Part shown: positions 61,325 through 64,000 of the stretch, piece after piece | Numbering within the stretch: position 1 is the first letter of the stretch | Layout of the letters: each line of letters begins with the position of its first letter | Source of the DNA: an uncultured Candidatus Binatia bacterium | Lineage (GTDB): Bacteria > Desulfobacterota > Binatia > UBA9968 > JAJDTQ01 | Direction: 5' to 3' | NCBI GenBank assembly: GCA_958295985.1 | Contig: OY282432.1 | Location: 1-64,000, forward strand | Length of the DNA stretch: 64,000 nt | Notes under the pieces: generated by a model | The model's input: only the letters and a program-made list of their open reading frames with translations | Told to the model about the DNA's origin: nothing | The model's database searches: none | Translations under genes and position numbers: made by a program

Positions 61325-63610
61325 CTAAGCCTGAAGGGCGTTGACAACCGCGAGCGTACGTTTGACAAAGCCCGTCAGTTCCGACTGGTCAATCTGATTG
61401 GATGGGGCTTTGGCCACATCCTCGCCATGATGGTAAGCGGTGGTGTAGTCGTTGATTTGCTCCAACTCGGTGTACAGGTCCCACGCAGGATGCTGGCTAC
61501 CTCCCTCGCGAATCTTCCGGACAATCTCACCAAGCCAGTCTCGGCCATCCTGAAAGGAAGCACCGTAAGTGGTCCAACAATGGGTTTCGAGAACGACTCG
61601 CATCTTGCGGATGAGGTCAACAGGGTCTCCTTCTCCCGTGGTGCGATAGGTTTGCAAGTCGTCGATATCCTTTGCTGTGCGGCCCTGGCAGGCACGCTCA
61701 AGGTCCCCCCGCAGAATTTGCGATCCCTGCGCACGGCGGTCGGCCAAATTCAGTGTGACGCGCTCAGCCGCAGGAGCCTTGTCCCAAACTTGCTTGAGGA
61801 ACGTTGCATCATGAGAGAGCACAATCACTTGGGCACAGCGGCGCGCAACCTCGACAATCTCATTAACAGTCTGCTGGCGGCGGCAGGCGTCCTGACTGTT
61901 AAAGGGATCATCGAAAACGACAATCTTGTTGGCGGAGGCTAGATCGTCTTGCAGAGGGGCGAGGAAAAAGGCGAGAGCGAGTGTCGTCCGGTCACCCGCA
62001 CTAAGCGTATTCTTGAAGCTGGGCCTGTCAGGCGGAGTCTTACCGTCGCCCACGTCGATGGCAGTCTCGTTAATGACGAGTTGATAGGCCGATGCGGCGG
62101 TTCCACCTGGAAAGCCGTGCTTCGTCTTGGTGATTCGAAAACCTGCGTTGAAGGCTTCAAGATACTGGTTGATGCGCTTCTCGTAGGGTTTCACTACATT
62201 GTTCGTGTGTGCCTCGAGCTGTGCGCGAACCTCGTTCTTTCGCTGTTCAATCGCGTTTTTATCGCTGGAAAACCGTTTGTAATCGGCGCATAGCCCGGCA
62301 ACCTCATCGGTATGACGAACTTTGACGGCCCTGCGGCGGGCGAGCTCGGCTTCTGCGACCTGCATGTCTGCTACACCGGTTTCCTCCTTTTTGGTCGCGA
62401 TAAGAGAGTTGACCATATCGATGGCGTCGGCAACCTTCTGTGCCCTGGCGTAAGCGTCTTCGTAGGCTTTGGCAGCACTGTCAAAGACAGCGTCGGGCTG
62501 CCGGATGGGCTCCAGGGGTGCTCGATCCTTGCGCTCTAGCGCGGCTTGCCTAAGTGCGCGGACTGCCTCAGACAGGTCATCGGAGATGGCAACGGACACC
62601 GGATCGAACGTACAATATCGACTCCAGAAATCGACTGCACCTCTGTTTGCTGCGACGACGGCATTCAGGCGGCCTATTGTGACCTCGCCGAATCGTTCGG
62701 TGATCTGATTGCGCATAACCGTGACATCGTCCCGCAGAGCCTTGTAGCGGTCACTGAACACAGCCCGAAACGCGGCGATAAGAAGAAGACCTCTGACGTT
62801 CTGTCCACAGAAGGGGCAGGTTTCACCGTCGGCGTGTTCCAGCCCCCTTGCGATCCAATTGCTTCCTTCCGTCCCCATGCTATGCTTTTCAATGTGTTCG
62901 GAGAGACGGGTTTCAGCGTCCTGGGCGATATCGTCGATGGTGCGCGCAAGCAGGGAGCCAAAGCCATCGGGCAGAGTCGGCAGGACGATCTTGGACAGTG
63001 GCGGGCGGTCGTTGAGCTGCTTGGCTTGGCGTATGGCCTCAACGGTCTTCTCCTCTTCCGTTATTCGGGTATCAATTTTCGGATCAGAAGGAAGAACGAT
63101 GAAGTCATCGAGCGTCATACCTGCGGGAATGCGAGGTTGGATAGCCCTGGTTACCTCAGTGATATCGCTGGTTTTCCTGCGGCCTTGTCTGGCAAGGTTA
63201 GCTTCTTCCTCGGCGAGGCTTACCCCTTTCTCTCCAATGATGACTCGATACAAATTCCGCCTTTGGTCGATTGCCACTGTTTCGCCGGAATGGACGTTTT
63301 CAGCGACGAACACATCGTCGAAGATGGCGAGTGCCGGGTAGGCGGCAGACCAAGCTGTGCCGTCGAAGCACCTCACACCGTCGGAGAACAACAGCTCGAC
63401 GGTTGGCGGATCCTCGACACCGAGAGTCCGCCGACCGGCAATATGGGCTGGGTCGTTGTTTTTTAGCGAGCGTAGGACCGCACAAAGCGTGGTCTTGCCA
63501 TAGCCGTTGGCACCCAAAATGAGCGTATGGTGGGAAAGCTGCGAGTCACCAACAGCAGCGGAGTTCCGGAACCGGCCAATGTTCTTGATCCGGATAATTT
63601 TTTTAAGCAT
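61325..63610 (-). CDS. RloC/PrrC-type (AAA_13) ABC ATPase, probable defence protein
   Basis: A 761-residue protein; ATG 63610 starts the fold (MLKKIIRIKNIGRFRN), though 63676 is an in-frame alternative. Walker A LGANGYGKTT (32-41), signature TLSAGDRTTLALAF (535-548), Walker B NKIVVFDDPFNSQD (561-574) and H-loop VIVLSHDATF (595-604) are complete. Between them are helical stretches and a CPFCGQ motif (265-270) that resembles a zinc-hook. The C-terminal 150 residues end LYTELEQINDYTTAYHHGED, typical of AAA_13. RloC/PrrC cut tRNA anticodons on phage infection; the nuclease residues could not be identified here. Base composition is lower in GC than the metabolic genes. Confidence 0.85.
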   Translation of the reverse strand: MLKKIIRIKNIGRFRNSAAVGDSQLSHHTLILGANGYGKTTLCAVLRSLKNNDPAHIAGRRTLGVEDPPTVELLFSDGVRCFDGTAWSAAYPALAIFDDVFVAENVHSGETVAIDQRRNLYRVIIGEKGVSLAEEEANLARQGRRKTSDITEVTRAIQPRIPAGMTLDDFIVLPSDPKIDTRITEEEKTVEAIRQAKQLNDRPPLSKIVLPTLPDGFGSLLARTIDDIAQDAETRLSEHIEKHSMGTEGSNWIARGLEHADGETCPFCGQNVRGLLLIAAFRAVFSDRYKALRDDVTVMRNQITERFGEVTIGRLNAVVAANRGAVDFWSRYCTFDPVSVAISDDLSEAVRALRQAALERKDRAPLEPIRQPDAVFDSAAKAYEDAYARAQKVADAIDMVNSLIATKKEETGVADMQVAEAELARRRAVKVRHTDEVAGLCADYKRFSSDKNAIEQRKNEVRAQLEAHTNNVVKPYEKRINQYLEAFNAGFRITKTKHGFPGGTAASAYQLVINETAIDVGDGKTPPDRPSFKNTLSAGDRTTLALAFFLAPLQDDLASANKIVVFDDPFNSQDACRRQQTVNEIVEVARRCAQVIVLSHDATFLKQVWDKAPAAERVTLNLADRRAQGSQILRGDLERACQGRTAKDIDDLQTYRTTGEGDPVDLIRKMRVVLETHCWTTYGASFQDGRDWLGEIVRKIREGGSQHPAWDLYTELEQINDYTTAYHHGEDVAKAPSNQIDQSELTGFVKRTLAVVNALQA

Positions 63611-63789
63611 GTGTGTGATTTTTTCTATTCTGCCCAGAATGCCCGCCCTTTGTACGACTCTGACCTTGGTGCCCATAGACAGGCGGTAAGTGGTATGAAG
63701 GGCTCCCTTGATTCGGAGGCGTGTGGCATCATTCGGGGGATCAAAGACTGCCCGTTCATCAGACTGAATGCGGAAGCAAGGCCTATCTT

Positions 63790-64000
63790 ATGAACACGCA
63801 AGAAATTCTCGCATCGGCATCTGTCCACCTCCAGCAACTCCCTGGACACGTGTTCGACATTCTGACGATTTCCAAGCCGCAGACGCCAAGCGCCACCATC
63901 AACTTGACAAAAGTTCTCTCGAAGCTTTCTCCTTTCCTTGGAAACCTGATTGAGTTTAACACCGTCGAGTTTCTGAACGCTCAACCTGAGTATCGGCCGT
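63790..64000 (+). CDS. Unknown protein (possible type II restriction endonuclease), 5' part only
   Basis: The plus frame is open from ATG 63790 to the window edge (70 codons); AAGG lies eight bases upstream. The start reads MNTQEILASASVHLQQLPG, then HVFDILTISKPQTPSATINL and LSKLSPFLGNLIEFNTVEFL. The L-S-P-x-x-G-N-x-I-E-F run reminds me of N-termini of some PD-(D/E)xK type II restriction enzymes, but this is from memory and the catalytic part is outside the window. It is divergent from the AAA_13 ATPase, with about 180 bases between, and may share regulation with it. Confidence 0.5.
   Translation, partial: MNTQEILASASVHLQQLPGHVFDILTISKPQTPSATINLTKVLSKLSPFLGNLIEFNTVEFLNAQPEYRP

Noticed and set aside
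63625..63984. A 119-codon minus-strand frame at the right end
   Set aside because: The opposite strand gives a more protein-like sequence (63790 onward) with a ribosome site. The minus frame is the probable shadow.

Overview
This 64 kb window is high-GC and densely coded, and it reads as a chromosome segment of a Gram-negative-type bacterium. The evidence is a periplasmic binding protein for each of several transporter classes (ABC family 5, Liv, TRAP, TctC), a TRAP transporter, a HlyD/MFS efflux pair, HflK/HflC and a LpxL/HtrB-like acyltransferase. Housekeeping genes are gatC, gatA, gatB, secA, argJ, serS, rnhB, a yraN homologue and hflKC. Many small-molecule enzymes of expanded families (LLM flavin oxidoreductases, amidohydrolase-2 proteins, hydantoinase A/B, a molybdenum hydroxylase) would suit an uncultured, metabolically versatile lineage such as Tectomicrobia, Binatota or Desulfobacterota relatives. 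That placement is inference only. No rRNA, tRNA or CRISPR array was seen.

Layout. 1-4.6 kb: an ornithine-cyclodeaminase-family protein (runs off the left edge) and a Tat-exported family 5 binding protein, divergent from a ferredoxin plus FAD-reductase pair, followed by a 3' scrap of an amidohydrolase gene. 4.6-7.5 kb: a nuclease/defence cluster (DUF91/NucS-like nuclease, BrnT/BrnA toxin-antitoxin, Mrr-like endonuclease). 7.6-15.2 kb: a catabolic run on the minus strand (LLM oxidoreductase, DUF2848, nitrilase-type hydrolase, cupin, Mo-hydroxylase large subunit, second LLM), divergent from an amidohydrolase. 15.3-23.0 kb: HlyD/DHA2 efflux, then a branched-chain-type ABC operon whose two ATPases are fused, followed by a small DCC protein. 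23.3-28.1 kb: a VOC protein, then an accessory island with a truncated LLM gene, an AAA/DUF4143 ATPase, an HTH scrap and a GmrSD-like DUF262/HNH protein. 28.2-41.6 kb: the housekeeping block. It is interrupted between gatA and gatB by a putative toxin/immunity cassette flanked by two 408-bp copies of the gatA 3' end, an orphan ribbon-helix-helix antitoxin and a thiolase-like gene. 41.8-50.6 kb: a spore-photoproduct-lyase-like radical SAM protein with a small coupled partner, GT2, a TRAP operon, CoxG-like and TctC-like proteins, a small DUF1640-like membrane protein and an amidohydrolase. 50.7-54.9 kb: an acyltransferase-like gene, hflK, hflC and a bicupin. 55-61.1 kb: an epimerase and a hyuA-MFS-hyuB cluster. 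61.3-64 kb: start of another accessory island, with an RloC/PrrC-type ABC ATPase divergent from an open-ended gene.

How it fits together. Most non-housekeeping genes form uptake-plus-catabolism sets in which binding proteins and permeases sit beside amidases, hydrolases and oxidoreductases. Three or four separate defence-type clusters are wedged between them, often beside broken metabolic genes (4439-4615, 24000-24395, 33315-33712), so insertion and deletion have been active at these joints. The most distinctive structures are the duplicated gatA 3' end around the toxin-like/immunity-like pair, the roughly 270-residue insertion in SecA, the LivG-LivF fusion, and a perfect 29-bp palindrome related to two other intergenic elements.
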